64,000 bases of DNA from Acidobacteriota bacterium (lineage in GTDB: Bacteria > Acidobacteriota > Blastocatellia > Pyrinomonadales > Pyrinomonadaceae): assembly GCA_019639135.1 (NCBI GenBank), contig JAHBSL010000017.1, forward strand, positions 1 through 64,000, written 5' to 3'. Below the pieces are notes generated by a model. It did not search any database and was not told the DNA's origin. It was given only the letters and a program-made list of their open reading frames with translations. Every line of letters starts with the position of its first letter. Position 1 is the first letter of the stretch. Position numbers and translations under genes: made by a program. Shown here piece by piece: positions 28,132 through 37,043 of this stretch.

Positions 28132-29279
28132 TTGATCTGACGCCCGGCTATAAATGCCGCTGCGACATTCATCTCCGCATCGAGCACAACAAGATCGCCG
28201 CGTGTTCCCGCGGTGATGTGCCCGAATTGGCCGGGCAAACCAATCAATCGAGCCGGATTTCGCGAGGCCATCATCGCGATCTCCCCAGTCGAGAAACCGA
28301 GCGAAGCGGCCATCCGAACCGCATCAAGCATCGTGATGACCGAGCCGGCAATGCTTCCTCGTTCGTTCTGCGTGCGGCCGTTCGTGACCGAAATGTTCTC
28401 GCCCCAAAGCTCGAAGCTCCCGTCGCCAAGCCCGGTTGGAGCGACCGAATCTGAGATCAACGAGACCCGCTCGGGCGACTTTGCACGGCACGCAAATTCG
28501 ACCATCCGCGGATCGACGTGGATGCCATCAGCGATGATGTCAAAGGTCACGTCCTCGCGGGTCAATGCCCATCCGGCGACGCCGACCTCGCGGTGGTGAA
28601 TGCCCGTCATCGCGTTGAAGAAATGAGTCAGGTGGCGGCCGCCTGCCTCGAACGCGGCATCGAGCGTCGCGACATCCGCCCGAGTATGCCCGATCGAGAC
28701 GACCCAACCCGCGGCCGTCAATTCCCGCACCAGTTCGATGCCGCCCTCGACCTCCGGAGCGAGCGTCGTTATATGAACGCCGTTCGCGAGCCGCGGCAAT
28801 TCGGCGACCTCCGAACCTGTGAACCGCTTGAAAAACTCCGGCCGCAGGGCACCGCACATCTTTTCATTGGCGAAGACGCCTTCGTAGTGAACGCCTGCGA
28901 TCTGTGCGATCGGCTCACCCGCCTGCATCCTAATGACACGATCGATCTCGCCGATGACCCTGTCATAGTTTTCGTCCGTATCCGGCACGAGCGTCGGGAG
29001 CCAAGCTGTTACGCCGTTCTTTGCGAGAAACGCGCCGACCGCGATCAGTCCATCGGCATCCGCCGCGTTCACGTCAACCCCGGCCGCCCCGTGACAATGA
29101 ACATCGACAAAGCCGGGAAAAAGCGTACCCCCCGCGGCATCGAAAACGTCGATCGCCGTTTCGTCGAGTTCACCGTGGCCGACAGCGGCGATCCGCCCTT
29201 CCTCGACCAGGACCCAGCCATCGGGCCGTTCGCTGCCGCTATCTGCGATGACCGCGTTCGTGATCAGTACCGAATTCAT
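28128..29279 (-). CDS. nagA: N-acetylglucosamine-6-phosphate deacetylase
   Basis: A 383-residue cytosolic enzyme that turns GlcNAc-6-P into GlcN-6-P and acetate, the last step of amino-sugar salvage seen in this window. The motif DVHCHGAAG (about residue 60), the metal ligand GVHYEG with its nearby Glu, SIGHTRADV, the His in LTHFFNAMTG, and the catalytic Asp in LISDSVAPTG all match NagA. It is the last minus-strand gene of the peptidoglycan salvage divergon, but a terminator-like hairpin separates it from the TonB receptor, so it may also have its own promoter. No nagB is visible here. Confidence 0.93.
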   Translation of the reverse strand: MNSVLITNAVIADSGSERPDGWVLVEEGRIAAVGHGELDETAIDVFDAAGGTLFPGFVDVHCHGAAGVDVNAADADGLIAVGAFLAKNGVTAWLPTLVPDTDENYDRVIGEIDRVIRMQAGEPIAQIAGVHYEGVFANEKMCGALRPEFFKRFTGSEVAELPRLANGVHITTLAPEVEGGIELVRELTAAGWVVSIGHTRADVATLDAAFEAGGRHLTHFFNAMTGIHHREVGVAGWALTREDVTFDIIADGIHVDPRMVEFACRAKSPERVSLISDSVAPTGLGDGSFELWGENISVTNGRTQNERGSIAGSVITMLDAVRMAASLGFSTGEIAMMASRNPARLIGLPGQFGHITAGTRGDLVVLDAEMNVAAAFIAGRQIK

Positions 29280-29291
29280 ACGTTGATTCTA

Positions 29292-29333
29292 CAAAAGAAA
29301 AATGCCCGCGTCGCCAAAAAGCAAACGCGGGCA
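29292..29333 (-). terminator. Intrinsic terminator after TonB receptor
   Basis: On the minus strand a perfect 9-bp stem (TGCCCGCGT / ACGCGGGCA) is followed by TTTTTCTTTTG. It lies 23 bases after the receptor gene and before nagA. Confidence 0.85.
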
Positions 29334-29356
29334 AGCACTGAACCGTGAATTTGGGA

Positions 29357-32300
29357 TCAGAAGTTAAACTTCACTCCGAACTGCATTGTACGGGGGTCGC
29401 GAACGCTGCCAATTCGCCCGAACGAAGTACTGGTAACGTTGGTTGAAACGAATCCTCGGAAGTTCGTCCAATTGAATATGTTGAACACCTCTGCCCTTAA
29501 CTGAAGTCGGAACCGTTCACTGAATCTAAGGTTCTTCGACATTGTGAAGTCAACTCGCTTTGTCGATGGTCCGTGAATGGTACCGCGTGCAGCCGACCCA
29601 AAGACATTCGGCGCATTAGTGGCCTCAGTAATTCCAGGGTTAAGTTGGAAACACGCAGTGTTAAACCATATCTCAAACCTTTCCGGTGAACCGGAGTTCG
29701 GATTACAAAGCTGGTTTGGACGCGCTGTCGGATTCGCATTGATGATTCCTGAACCTGCCGGGTCATAGTTCGAAGTAACTACCGTGAAAGGCAATCCGGT
29801 ATTGTAGGTAATGATACCGGAAGCCTGCCACCCGCCCAGCACCTTACCAACAAACCCACGCTGAGATCTATAGAACGGAAGCTCATATACGTAGTTAATT
29901 GTAAGTACATGGCGCCGATCGAGAGCCGCCCTTGCATACTCCGACTTGGTATCGTAGGTGTTCTGCGGAGCCGCTGAACGGTCATTTTGACTATCAGTCA
30001 AGTTCTTCGCAAAGGTGTAGGCCACGTTCACCTGCGAGGCACCCGAAAAACGGTGTGTTCCAGAAACCTGCATACTATGATAATTCGAGTTGTAACGTGG
30101 TTGGACGATCGCTATCGACCGGAATCCGCGATACGGACGAATTTGATCCAGTATTAAGATGTCAGTCGTCTGTTGAGCTGGATTTGTTAAGTTACGGTTC
30201 GGGTTGTTGGGTACGTTTACAGTGTTGCTTCCGGCGTTCCGGAAAACATAACCCGGCGTCTGACACGGTACCGATTGGTTGAAGGCATTTATACAAGTCG
30301 AGTTCAGAGCAACCCCGGGGGCAATGCTGTTCAATTCGGTCAAGCCGATCAAATGAGTACCCTTCGATCCGTAGTAGCCGACCGAAACCAAGGTTTTCCT
30401 TGTCAACTGATGCTGGACGTCGAATGACCAGTGCTGTGTGTACGGGGTGTGGAAATCAGTTTGTATCGCCCGAAGGCTCTGGACAGCAGGAGCTCCAACC
30501 ACGTTTCCGGCCGGAGCATCGAGTCTAGCGCTCGCACCTGAAGTGATGGTTTCCTGATAGGGCGGATTAGCTCCTATGTTTTGAAGCTGGGTACCATTCA
30601 GAACCTGCTCATGATAGATACCGTAGCCGGTTCTAATGGCAGTTTTACCCTTACCAAAAGGATCCCAGACAACGCCGAATCTTGGAGCAAAATCAGTTTT
30701 CTTCGCGTCAATGATAAATTTGCCGAAAGGCGACGCATCGGGCTGACAATTGAAACTTGTCGGACCGGTCGTAAAATTCTGTGCATTTACGATAAGTCCG
30801 TTGCAGTTATTACCCGTACCAGGAACTCTGCTCCCGTTTCCTCCAACTTGCGGAGCCTCAGCCGCTGTCCAGAGTTCAGGCATGAAGTTCGACAGCCTAC
30901 CATTCTTATCCCAAGGCGACCCAAAGAATGAATAGCGAACCCCGATGTAAAGGGATAGATTTCGGAAAACCTTCCATTCATCCTGTGCGTAGGCTTCAAA
31001 AGCCTTCTGCCGTAGATCTGCAGTGTAGTCGAAACGTGACTGGGTGAAACCGCTTGCCCCAACGTTTCCTACAAGGAAATTAGCCCAACGCTGAAGATTC
31101 TGATTTAAAGTATTACTGGTTACACCAGACGCTAAGTTCGCGTTAAATACACTGAATCGACCCTCGTTGAAGCCTGCCAGTGCATTCTCATTCTTTCGAT
31201 ACAATGAATAAACGCTTCCAAACTTAAGCGTGTGGTTACCGGTGATCCAGGTAAGACTTCCGGTGTAGTTATGCTTATCAGAAAAGTTGTCGTACGGCCC
31301 GAAACTGGTGAAGCCGGTAAAGCCATTTCCGATCAACGTCGGAACGCGATCACGTTCGTTCGAGAAGGGGAGTGCGACGGGAATCGACGAGCGAGCGAGC
31401 GAGAGCAATCCGATATTATTACTCAAGATAGCCCCATAAGAATAGTTATACCGACCCTCTATGATCACCCTGGGGGAAATGGCCCAAGTGAGCTGAAGTG
31501 TGTGTGTTCGACCCGGCGAGTCGGTTGATGTCGTTGAGACATCCGGAAGACCAGATCCGCTCGAGAACAGGGAGTTTCCTTCAACCGTCGGTATCGAATC
31601 CCGTTGGTAACGGTAGTATCCGGAAAGAGTATCGGAGAAGGCATGATCGATCTTCACGATCTCTTGCTGGAATTTAAAGCTATTCGGAAGCGAAAAACTC
31701 GCCAAATACGGATTGGCGGCCGTCCCGGAGTTAGGGTTTGGAATGTTATTGTAAATGTCCCTAATATATGCGGCGGCGGCCGGATTGATCATGTTAGCTG
31801 GAATAGGAGTACCAGCCGGGAGGCGTCCGGGGTTGCCGACATTACAGTTCTCTGTTGGTTCATTGTTTCGATTTATACAAACGTCAATGGGAAAAATTCC
31901 CCGCTTGAGATTCGCATCGGGGACGGTTACCGAATTCGGAAGGGCGAACCGATTGTCACGCCGAAACTCCTGTGAAAAGAAGAAAAAGGTCTTGTCCCAA
32001 CGTCGAAACATTCCACCGTCATTCTCACCAAAATTAAAGAAGTAAACAGGTCCGCCAAGCGTCCAACCAAAATTGTTGTAACGTACCGGTGCCCTCTTTG
32101 CTTTGCCGTCCTCATTTCTTCCAAACTGCGGATTTGTCGAAGCATTCGTCAAAAAGTTGTTTGCATTGAAAGCATCGTTGCGGATGAATTCGAACGCGCT
32201 GCCGTGGAACTTCGATGTTCCGCTCCGGGTAACGACATTCACCTGTCCGCCGCCGCTGCGGCCCGATTCTGCCGGGTAAAGCGATCGAAGCACCCGGAAC

Positions 32301-32989
32301 TCACCGATCGAATCAACGCTCGGATAAGCCTGGATGGTCAGGTTCGAACCACGCTCAGTAATGTCGGATCCGTCAACCGTAAACGTGTTCTGGCTTGAAC
32401 GCGTTCCGTTGACGGACAACTGGACAATATTCGCCTGTCCGTCGGGATTCGTCGTTCCGACATACACCTGATCCGAAAGGTCCGAAGAAACGCCCGGCGC
32501 CAATGCCACAAGCTGGGTGAAGTTGCGGTTGTTGATCGAGAGTTCGCGGACCTGGTCGCCGCTGATGACCGTACCGCTGGTCGATGACGTAAGATCTACT
32601 GCGATCGGGTCTGCTTCGACCGTTACGACCTCATCGATGTTGCCCGCTTCGAGCGTGACATCGACCGAACGTCGCTGGCCGACGTCGAGTTTGATATCGG
32701 TCTTAACGAGTTTCTTGAAATTCGGGGCCTCGACCGTCACGGCATATGTGCTGATTGTCAGGTTCGGCACCGAGAACTCGCCGCTGCTATTGGTCGAGAC
32801 CGTGCGGACGACAATATTGTTCTTGCTCGGGTCCGTGATCGTCACAGTCGCCCCAGCGACGGCCGCTCCGGCCGAATCGCGAACGCTTCCGACGATCGAG
32901 CCCGTCACCTCTTGAGCCGTTGCGACCGTAGCCGCGCCAAAGAGGAGCGAAAGCGCGAACAGCATTGAACTGAGTTTATTGGCTTTCAT
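29357..32989 (-). CDS. Oar-like TonB-dependent outer-membrane receptor
   Basis: A 1210-residue outer-membrane transporter. It has a signal peptide (about 1-26), a carboxypeptidase-regulatory-like Ig fold (about 27-110; GSVRDSAGAAVAGATVTIT), a plug domain (about 120-250), a large beta-barrel and a terminal aromatic residue (FGVKFNF) expected for Bam-assembled barrels. This is the Oar-like class expanded in Acidobacteriota. ATG 32989 has AAGGAAGGA upstream and fits the signal peptide; the longer start at 33049 does not. It lies between the AmiE-NamZ fusion and nagA, so wall fragments or amino sugars are the likely cargo (inference). Confidence 0.9.
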   Translation of the reverse strand: MKANKLSSMLFALSLLFGAATVATAQEVTGSIVGSVRDSAGAAVAGATVTITDPSKNNIVVRTVSTNSSGEFSVPNLTISTYAVTVEAPNFKKLVKTDIKLDVGQRRSVDVTLEAGNIDEVVTVEADPIAVDLTSSTSGTVISGDQVRELSINNRNFTQLVALAPGVSSDLSDQVYVGTTNPDGQANIVQLSVNGTRSSQNTFTVDGSDITERGSNLTIQAYPSVDSIGEFRVLRSLYPAESGRSGGGQVNVVTRSGTSKFHGSAFEFIRNDAFNANNFLTNASTNPQFGRNEDGKAKRAPVRYNNFGWTLGGPVYFFNFGENDGGMFRRWDKTFFFFSQEFRRDNRFALPNSVTVPDANLKRGIFPIDVCINRNNEPTENCNVGNPGRLPAGTPIPANMINPAAAAYIRDIYNNIPNPNSGTAANPYLASFSLPNSFKFQQEIVKIDHAFSDTLSGYYRYQRDSIPTVEGNSLFSSGSGLPDVSTTSTDSPGRTHTLQLTWAISPRVIIEGRYNYSYGAILSNNIGLLSLARSSIPVALPFSNERDRVPTLIGNGFTGFTSFGPYDNFSDKHNYTGSLTWITGNHTLKFGSVYSLYRKNENALAGFNEGRFSVFNANLASGVTSNTLNQNLQRWANFLVGNVGASGFTQSRFDYTADLRQKAFEAYAQDEWKVFRNLSLYIGVRYSFFGSPWDKNGRLSNFMPELWTAAEAPQVGGNGSRVPGTGNNCNGLIVNAQNFTTGPTSFNCQPDASPFGKFIIDAKKTDFAPRFGVVWDPFGKGKTAIRTGYGIYHEQVLNGTQLQNIGANPPYQETITSGASARLDAPAGNVVGAPAVQSLRAIQTDFHTPYTQHWSFDVQHQLTRKTLVSVGYYGSKGTHLIGLTELNSIAPGVALNSTCINAFNQSVPCQTPGYVFRNAGSNTVNVPNNPNRNLTNPAQQTTDILILDQIRPYRGFRSIAIVQPRYNSNYHSMQVSGTHRFSGASQVNVAYTFAKNLTDSQNDRSAAPQNTYDTKSEYARAALDRRHVLTINYVYELPFYRSQRGFVGKVLGGWQASGIITYNTGLPFTVVTSNYDPAGSGIINANPTARPNQLCNPNSGSPERFEIWFNTACFQLNPGITEATNAPNVFGSAARGTIHGPSTKRVDFTMSKNLRFSERFRLQLRAEVFNIFNWTNFRGFVSTNVTSTSFGRIGSVRDPRTMQFGVKFNF

Positions 32990-33188
32990 CTTAGTCCTTC
33001 CTTTTGCTTCGAAAATAGAGAAATATGAATTGCTTGCCATAAGAATCATTTACGTTTTTGGAGTTTTATCCAAATTTTCGTTATTGCTATGGCTACACGA
33101 AATTCGACAAGTTCACGCAACTTGCTGAAAACAAATGCTTTGTTACGAAAATGTGAATCCGCCCGAAAATTCGAGCCGGGATTTACCG

Positions 33189-35891
33189 TCAGTAAAGCAA
33201 ATACGATGCCCGACGCCGCTTGAAATCCTCAAGGCTCGCTTTCCAAGATGCCTCGATCGCTTCGGGCTTCTCGCCGGCCTTTAGGCGGTCAAGCACATCC
33301 TGATTAACAAGCAGCCGAAGGTAGCGATCGGCCTGCCACTCATTCGGGTAAAGCAGGCGGATGGCGGCCGCGAGTTCGATCCCGGTCCTTACGGAATTGA
33401 ACCGTCCGCGATCGGTAATTATAAAGTTCACTCCGCCGAGCTGCTCATCTTTAAAAACGGACGCATTCGGCTTGAACCGAACCGGCACGAACCTGACACC
33501 CGGCAAACCTCGCCCGTTAAGATAATTCGCAAGCCGCTGGCCGTCAAGCCACGGTGCACCTACGTGCTCGAAGGGGGTGTCCGTGCCGCGGCCGACACTT
33601 ACGTTCGTCGTTTCCATCAGCCCGATGCCGGGATAGAGCGTCGCCTGCGTCAGCGAACGCATATTCGGGCTCGGGTTGACCCATGTCTGCCCCGTCTCGT
33701 CGAACCACATCGACCGCCGCCAGCCTTCCATCTTTATCACGCGAAGGTCGGCGCCGATCTTCCGCTCGGCGTTCATCATCTGCCCGAGTTCGCCGATCGT
33801 TAGCCCATAGCGGACCGGGATCGTATGTACCGCGATGAACGAGAGCTTGTCCTCGGTCGCAAGCGGCCCTTCGATATCGACGCCGTTTATCGGGTTCGGC
33901 CGGTCGAGCACATAAACCGGGATCTTCGCCTTCGCGGCTTCTTCCATCACGTTCTTGAGCGTCGCCGTGTATGTATAAAATCTCGCCCCGATGTCTTGTA
34001 TGTCGTAAACGATAGCGTCCAGCCCGGCAAGCTGCTCCGGCTTCGGCCGCCGCATTCCATCCTTATAAAGCGAATAGACGACGAGGCCCGTCTTCTCATC
34101 CTTGGTGTCGTCGATCTTCTCGGTATCAAGCTCGCCGCGAATGCCGTGCTCCGGAGCGAAGATCGAAACAAGCTCAACATTCGTTGCTTCGTGGAGTATA
34201 TCGATCGTCGATTTCCCTGCGAGGTTTCGTCCGGTGTGGTTGGTCACCAGCCCGATCCGCTTGCCTTCGAGTTCCTTAAAACCGTTCTTCTCAAGAATGT
34301 CGATACCGTTCAATACTGTCGCATTTATTGGTACAGCTGACAGCTGTGAGCTATTAGCTGTCAGCTGTTCTTTAACCTTCTTGGCTGCTTCAACTTTTTC
34401 ACGAAAGGCAGGGATCTGGGCTGCCACGGCTGCGTTGTATTTTGCCTCGGCCTCTTTCCATCCTTCGATCGGCAGGTCTTCGATGGCGGAAGCGGCGATG
34501 GTTGCGACGCGTGCACGTGTTGCGACAACATCGCCCTTGCCGTCGGGGTGAACTCGGTTCGAAAGGAATACGACGAACGTCTCAGACGTTGGGTCGATCC
34601 ACAGCGAAGTCCCGGTAAACCCCGTATGCCCAAACGACCCAAGCGGGAAAAACTCGCCGCGGTTCGACGAGAACGACGTGTTCATATCCCAACCCAGACC
34701 ACGCGTCGCCCCGTCTTCGCTGACAACATAAGGCTGCGTCATCCTCGCGACTGTCTGGGCTGATAGTGTCCGCCAAGGTCCGTACACGAGCGGTTTTCCC
34801 GATGTGCTTCGTCCGCTGGTCATCGCCGGTATCATGCCGCCATTCAACAGCATCTGACAATAACGAGCCAGATCATCAGCGGTTGAGAATAGTCCTGCAT
34901 GCCCGGCAATACCACCCATTCTGAGCGCGGTCGGATCGTGTACCATCGCCCTAAGAATTCGATCCCCGTCTTCCTGCTTGCCCTCAAAGGTTGAGCCCAA
35001 ATAGCCGCTTTGCCCTCGAACGTTCTCGGTTGGAGCGAAATCCGTGAGTTTCGCTTCCTCACTGCCGCGATGCGGCCGTGACCGAAGAAGAAGCATCGCT
35101 GGAGTAATACTGCCATCCATCGGCTCGATCAACAGGCTTACAAATCCTGTTGAGTTCATTCCAGTCGGTGCGAAGACCTTTTGAGGCGCGAAATTTGTAA
35201 GGCCGTAAAACAGATAGCCGGGAGTTGTATCATTTGCGACTCGAAATATGATCTCCCCCAACACAATGAACCCGATATCCGAATAAACAAACCTCGTCCC
35301 CGGCGGGTTGCGAAGCTTCTCCTTCTTCAACGCCGCGAGCATGCCGTCTCTGCCGGTCCATTTTTCGCCGAGGTCGAAATCGGGGCGATAGCCGGACGTG
35401 TGCGTTAGGAGTTGCAGGATCGTGACCTTTTTCGCTTCGGGGTCGTCGATGTCCGGAATGAACTTGCCGATGGTGTCGCTGAGCCGGAGCTTGCCCTGCT
35501 CGACGAGGATCATTATTGAGGTCGCCGTTGCGACGGGCTTGGTCAGCGAGGCGACGTCAAAGATCGTATCGATCGTCATCGGCTCGACCGTCGGCACCAG
35601 CGAGCGGTTGCCGAACGCCTTCCGATAAACGATCTTGCCCTTTCGCCCGACTATCACGACCGCACCCGGCATTTTCTTGTCGGCAATGTCGGCCAAAACG
35701 ATCTGGTCGATCTGGTCGAGCTTTGCCCCGTTCATCCCGACCGAAGCCGGAGCCGCCACCGGCAACCCCTGGGCATAGACTTGAACCGCAGAGACGCAGA
35801 GAAGAAGAGAAAGAATCAAACAGGATGCACAGGATAGACAGGATAATGACAACTGATCGAACCAAGACCGCTTAACTACTTTCTCCATCAT
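33189..35891 (-). CDS. Secreted AmiE-like (S12) / NamZ (DUF1343, GH171) fusion
   Basis: A 900-residue bifunctional protein. The signal peptide (about 1-40) is followed by a serine beta-lactamase-like S12 domain (about 45-480) with SLTK nucleophile motif, YSD second motif and HTG third motif, as in Bacillus AmiE, which strips peptides from MurNAc. A linker containing a palindromic repeat (about 505-520) joins it to the DUF1343 domain (about 525-900; FAPEHGIRG, YDIQDIGARFYTY, LDRPNPINGVDIEGP, PSPNMRSL), the exo-N-acetylmuramidase NamZ family. ATG 35891 has AGGA upstream; the longer ORF would run into the LysR gene. It would release MurNAc from wall glycans in the periplasm or outside. Confidence 0.88.
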   Translation of the reverse strand: MMEKVVKRSWFDQLSLSCLSCASCLILSLLLCVSAVQVYAQGLPVAAPASVGMNGAKLDQIDQIVLADIADKKMPGAVVIVGRKGKIVYRKAFGNRSLVPTVEPMTIDTIFDVASLTKPVATATSIMILVEQGKLRLSDTIGKFIPDIDDPEAKKVTILQLLTHTSGYRPDFDLGEKWTGRDGMLAALKKEKLRNPPGTRFVYSDIGFIVLGEIIFRVANDTTPGYLFYGLTNFAPQKVFAPTGMNSTGFVSLLIEPMDGSITPAMLLLRSRPHRGSEEAKLTDFAPTENVRGQSGYLGSTFEGKQEDGDRILRAMVHDPTALRMGGIAGHAGLFSTADDLARYCQMLLNGGMIPAMTSGRSTSGKPLVYGPWRTLSAQTVARMTQPYVVSEDGATRGLGWDMNTSFSSNRGEFFPLGSFGHTGFTGTSLWIDPTSETFVVFLSNRVHPDGKGDVVATRARVATIAASAIEDLPIEGWKEAEAKYNAAVAAQIPAFREKVEAAKKVKEQLTANSSQLSAVPINATVLNGIDILEKNGFKELEGKRIGLVTNHTGRNLAGKSTIDILHEATNVELVSIFAPEHGIRGELDTEKIDDTKDEKTGLVVYSLYKDGMRRPKPEQLAGLDAIVYDIQDIGARFYTYTATLKNVMEEAAKAKIPVYVLDRPNPINGVDIEGPLATEDKLSFIAVHTIPVRYGLTIGELGQMMNAERKIGADLRVIKMEGWRRSMWFDETGQTWVNPSPNMRSLTQATLYPGIGLMETTNVSVGRGTDTPFEHVGAPWLDGQRLANYLNGRGLPGVRFVPVRFKPNASVFKDEQLGGVNFIITDRGRFNSVRTGIELAAAIRLLYPNEWQADRYLRLLVNQDVLDRLKAGEKPEAIEASWKASLEDFKRRRASYLLY
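34333..34368. repeat. Perfect 13-bp palindromic repeat inside fusion gene
   Basis: ACAGCTGACAGCT at 34333-34345 and its exact reverse complement at 34356-34368 flank a 10-base loop, 36 bases in all (12 codons). It lies in frame exactly in the linker between the AmiE-like and NamZ domains, coding for Gln/Thr/Ser-rich residues. Confidence 0.85.
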
Positions 35892-35955
35892 TTTCATCCT
35901 GTGTATCCTGTCTCCTTTTCCCCTCTTCTCCGTGTCTCCTCTTCTCCGCGTCGCG
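35783..35955. repeat. Large imperfect palindromic element at gene start
   Basis: The left half (CGCAGAGACGCAGAG, then AACAGGATGCACAGGAT, then AGACAGGAT) is mirrored on the right (ATCCTGTGTATCCTGT, then CTTCTCCGTGTCTCC, then CTTCTCCGCG). The words CAGGAT and CGCAGAG recur. The element covers the start codon, ribosome site and signal-peptide codons of the AmiE-NamZ gene and the gap to the LysR gene. Confidence 0.75.
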
Positions 35956-35962
35956 TCCAAAC

Positions 35963-36880
35963 CTACCGATTCGCCTTCAGTTCCTTCTCCCGCTCGGCGA
36001 AGCTCGCCTTGCAGAGCCTTACAAATTCCTTCGCTATCGGCGAGTAGTGCCCGCCTCTCAGGCGTGCGAGCCCGAGCTCCCACTTGATCTCCGCACCCTC
36101 AATGAACCACGAGACCAGCCGCCCGTCCTTTATCTCTTTCGCGACCGATTTCACACCCGCAATCCCGACGCCCATCCCGATCTCGACCATCCGGTTTATC
36201 GCTTCCTGGCGTGAAAGCTCCATTGTGATGTTCGGCCGGACGTTCGCTGCGGCAAAGAATTCATCTATCATCCGCCGCGTGTTGCCGCCCCGTTCGCCGA
36301 GTATAAGGTTCTCGCCCGCGAGCGTTGCCGCCGAGATGTATTTCTCCTTCGCTAGCGGATGCCCCGGCCAGGCGACGGCGACTATCTCGTCCGAGAAAAG
36401 CGACTCGGTGCTGATGCTCAGGTTATCGACCGGAAGCGAAACAAAGGCCGTGTCTATCTCGCCGTGCAAAATGCGGTCGACCAGCCGCGAGCTCGTCCCG
36501 GCGGTTACGGTCAGCTCCGAGTTCGGGTACTTTTGCCTTATTTCCTGCAGGATGACCGGAAGTTGGTTCATCGCAAAAGTTCCCGAGGCCGAGCCGATCC
36601 TCAGCCGGCCGTGCTCGCTCCCGGCGATCTCTGCGATCTCGGCGACCGCAGCGTCGTGCTCGCGGAGTATCTTGCGTGCACGCTCGAGCAGATGCTCGCC
36701 CGCTTCAGTCAGGATCACTCGCCGCGGCGTTCGTGTAAAGAGCGGCAGCCCGACCTCTTCCTCAAGCTGGCGTATCTGCATTGAGATCGCTGCCTGCGTC
36801 ACATTGACCCGCCGGGCACCGGCCGTAAAGGTCTTTGCCTCGGCAATTGCAAGAAATGCTTTTAATTGTCTTATCTCCAT
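35963..36880 (-). CDS. LysR-family regulator of the salvage divergon
   Basis: A 305-residue LysR-type regulator: helix-turn-helix at residues 1-60 (AGARRVNVTQAAISMQIRQL), linker helix, and an effector domain (about 90-295) with the usual two subdomains (GRLRIGSASGTFAMNQLP at the start). It is head-to-head with the amino-sugar kinase gene and directly upstream of the AmiE-NamZ gene on its own strand, so control of both arms is likely. MurNAc salvage is more commonly controlled by RpiR-type MurR, which is absent here. Confidence 0.88.
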   Translation of the reverse strand: MEIRQLKAFLAIAEAKTFTAGARRVNVTQAAISMQIRQLEEEVGLPLFTRTPRRVILTEAGEHLLERARKILREHDAAVAEIAEIAGSEHGRLRIGSASGTFAMNQLPVILQEIRQKYPNSELTVTAGTSSRLVDRILHGEIDTAFVSLPVDNLSISTESLFSDEIVAVAWPGHPLAKEKYISAATLAGENLILGERGGNTRRMIDEFFAAANVRPNITMELSRQEAINRMVEIGMGVGIAGVKSVAKEIKDGRLVSWFIEGAEIKWELGLARLRGGHYSPIAKEFVRLCKASFAEREKELKANR

Positions 36881-36954
36881 ATGAAAGCTGCGGAGCTGCA
36901 GGACCTAATTTGTAGAACCGATTCGAACGGCCGAAAACGCCGTATCACACATAC

Positions 36955-36969
36955 TTATTGATAACATAA
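36955..36969. promoter_or_regulatory. LysR-type box TTAT-N7-ATAA
   Basis: TTAT at 36955-36958 and ATAA at 36966-36969 with a 7-base spacer. This contains the T-N11-A LysR core and is centred in the 163-base gap between the LysR gene and the kinase gene, within the only AT-rich part of that gap. Confidence 0.5.
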
Positions 36970-37043
36970 AATCTGTTAAATTTGATTATATGTCAAGCTT
37001 CGCGGACACTGTAGGCGTTTCTGTCCGATGATTTTATTCCCCT

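Noticed and set aside
33050..33188. Extra small gene between TonB receptor and AmiE-NamZ
   Set aside because: No ORF with a credible start; likely the receptor promoter region.
35892..36083. Upstream extension of the AmiE-NamZ gene to 36083
   Set aside because: It would overlap the LysR gene by 121 bases and bury the signal peptide; translation from 35891 has a ribosome site.
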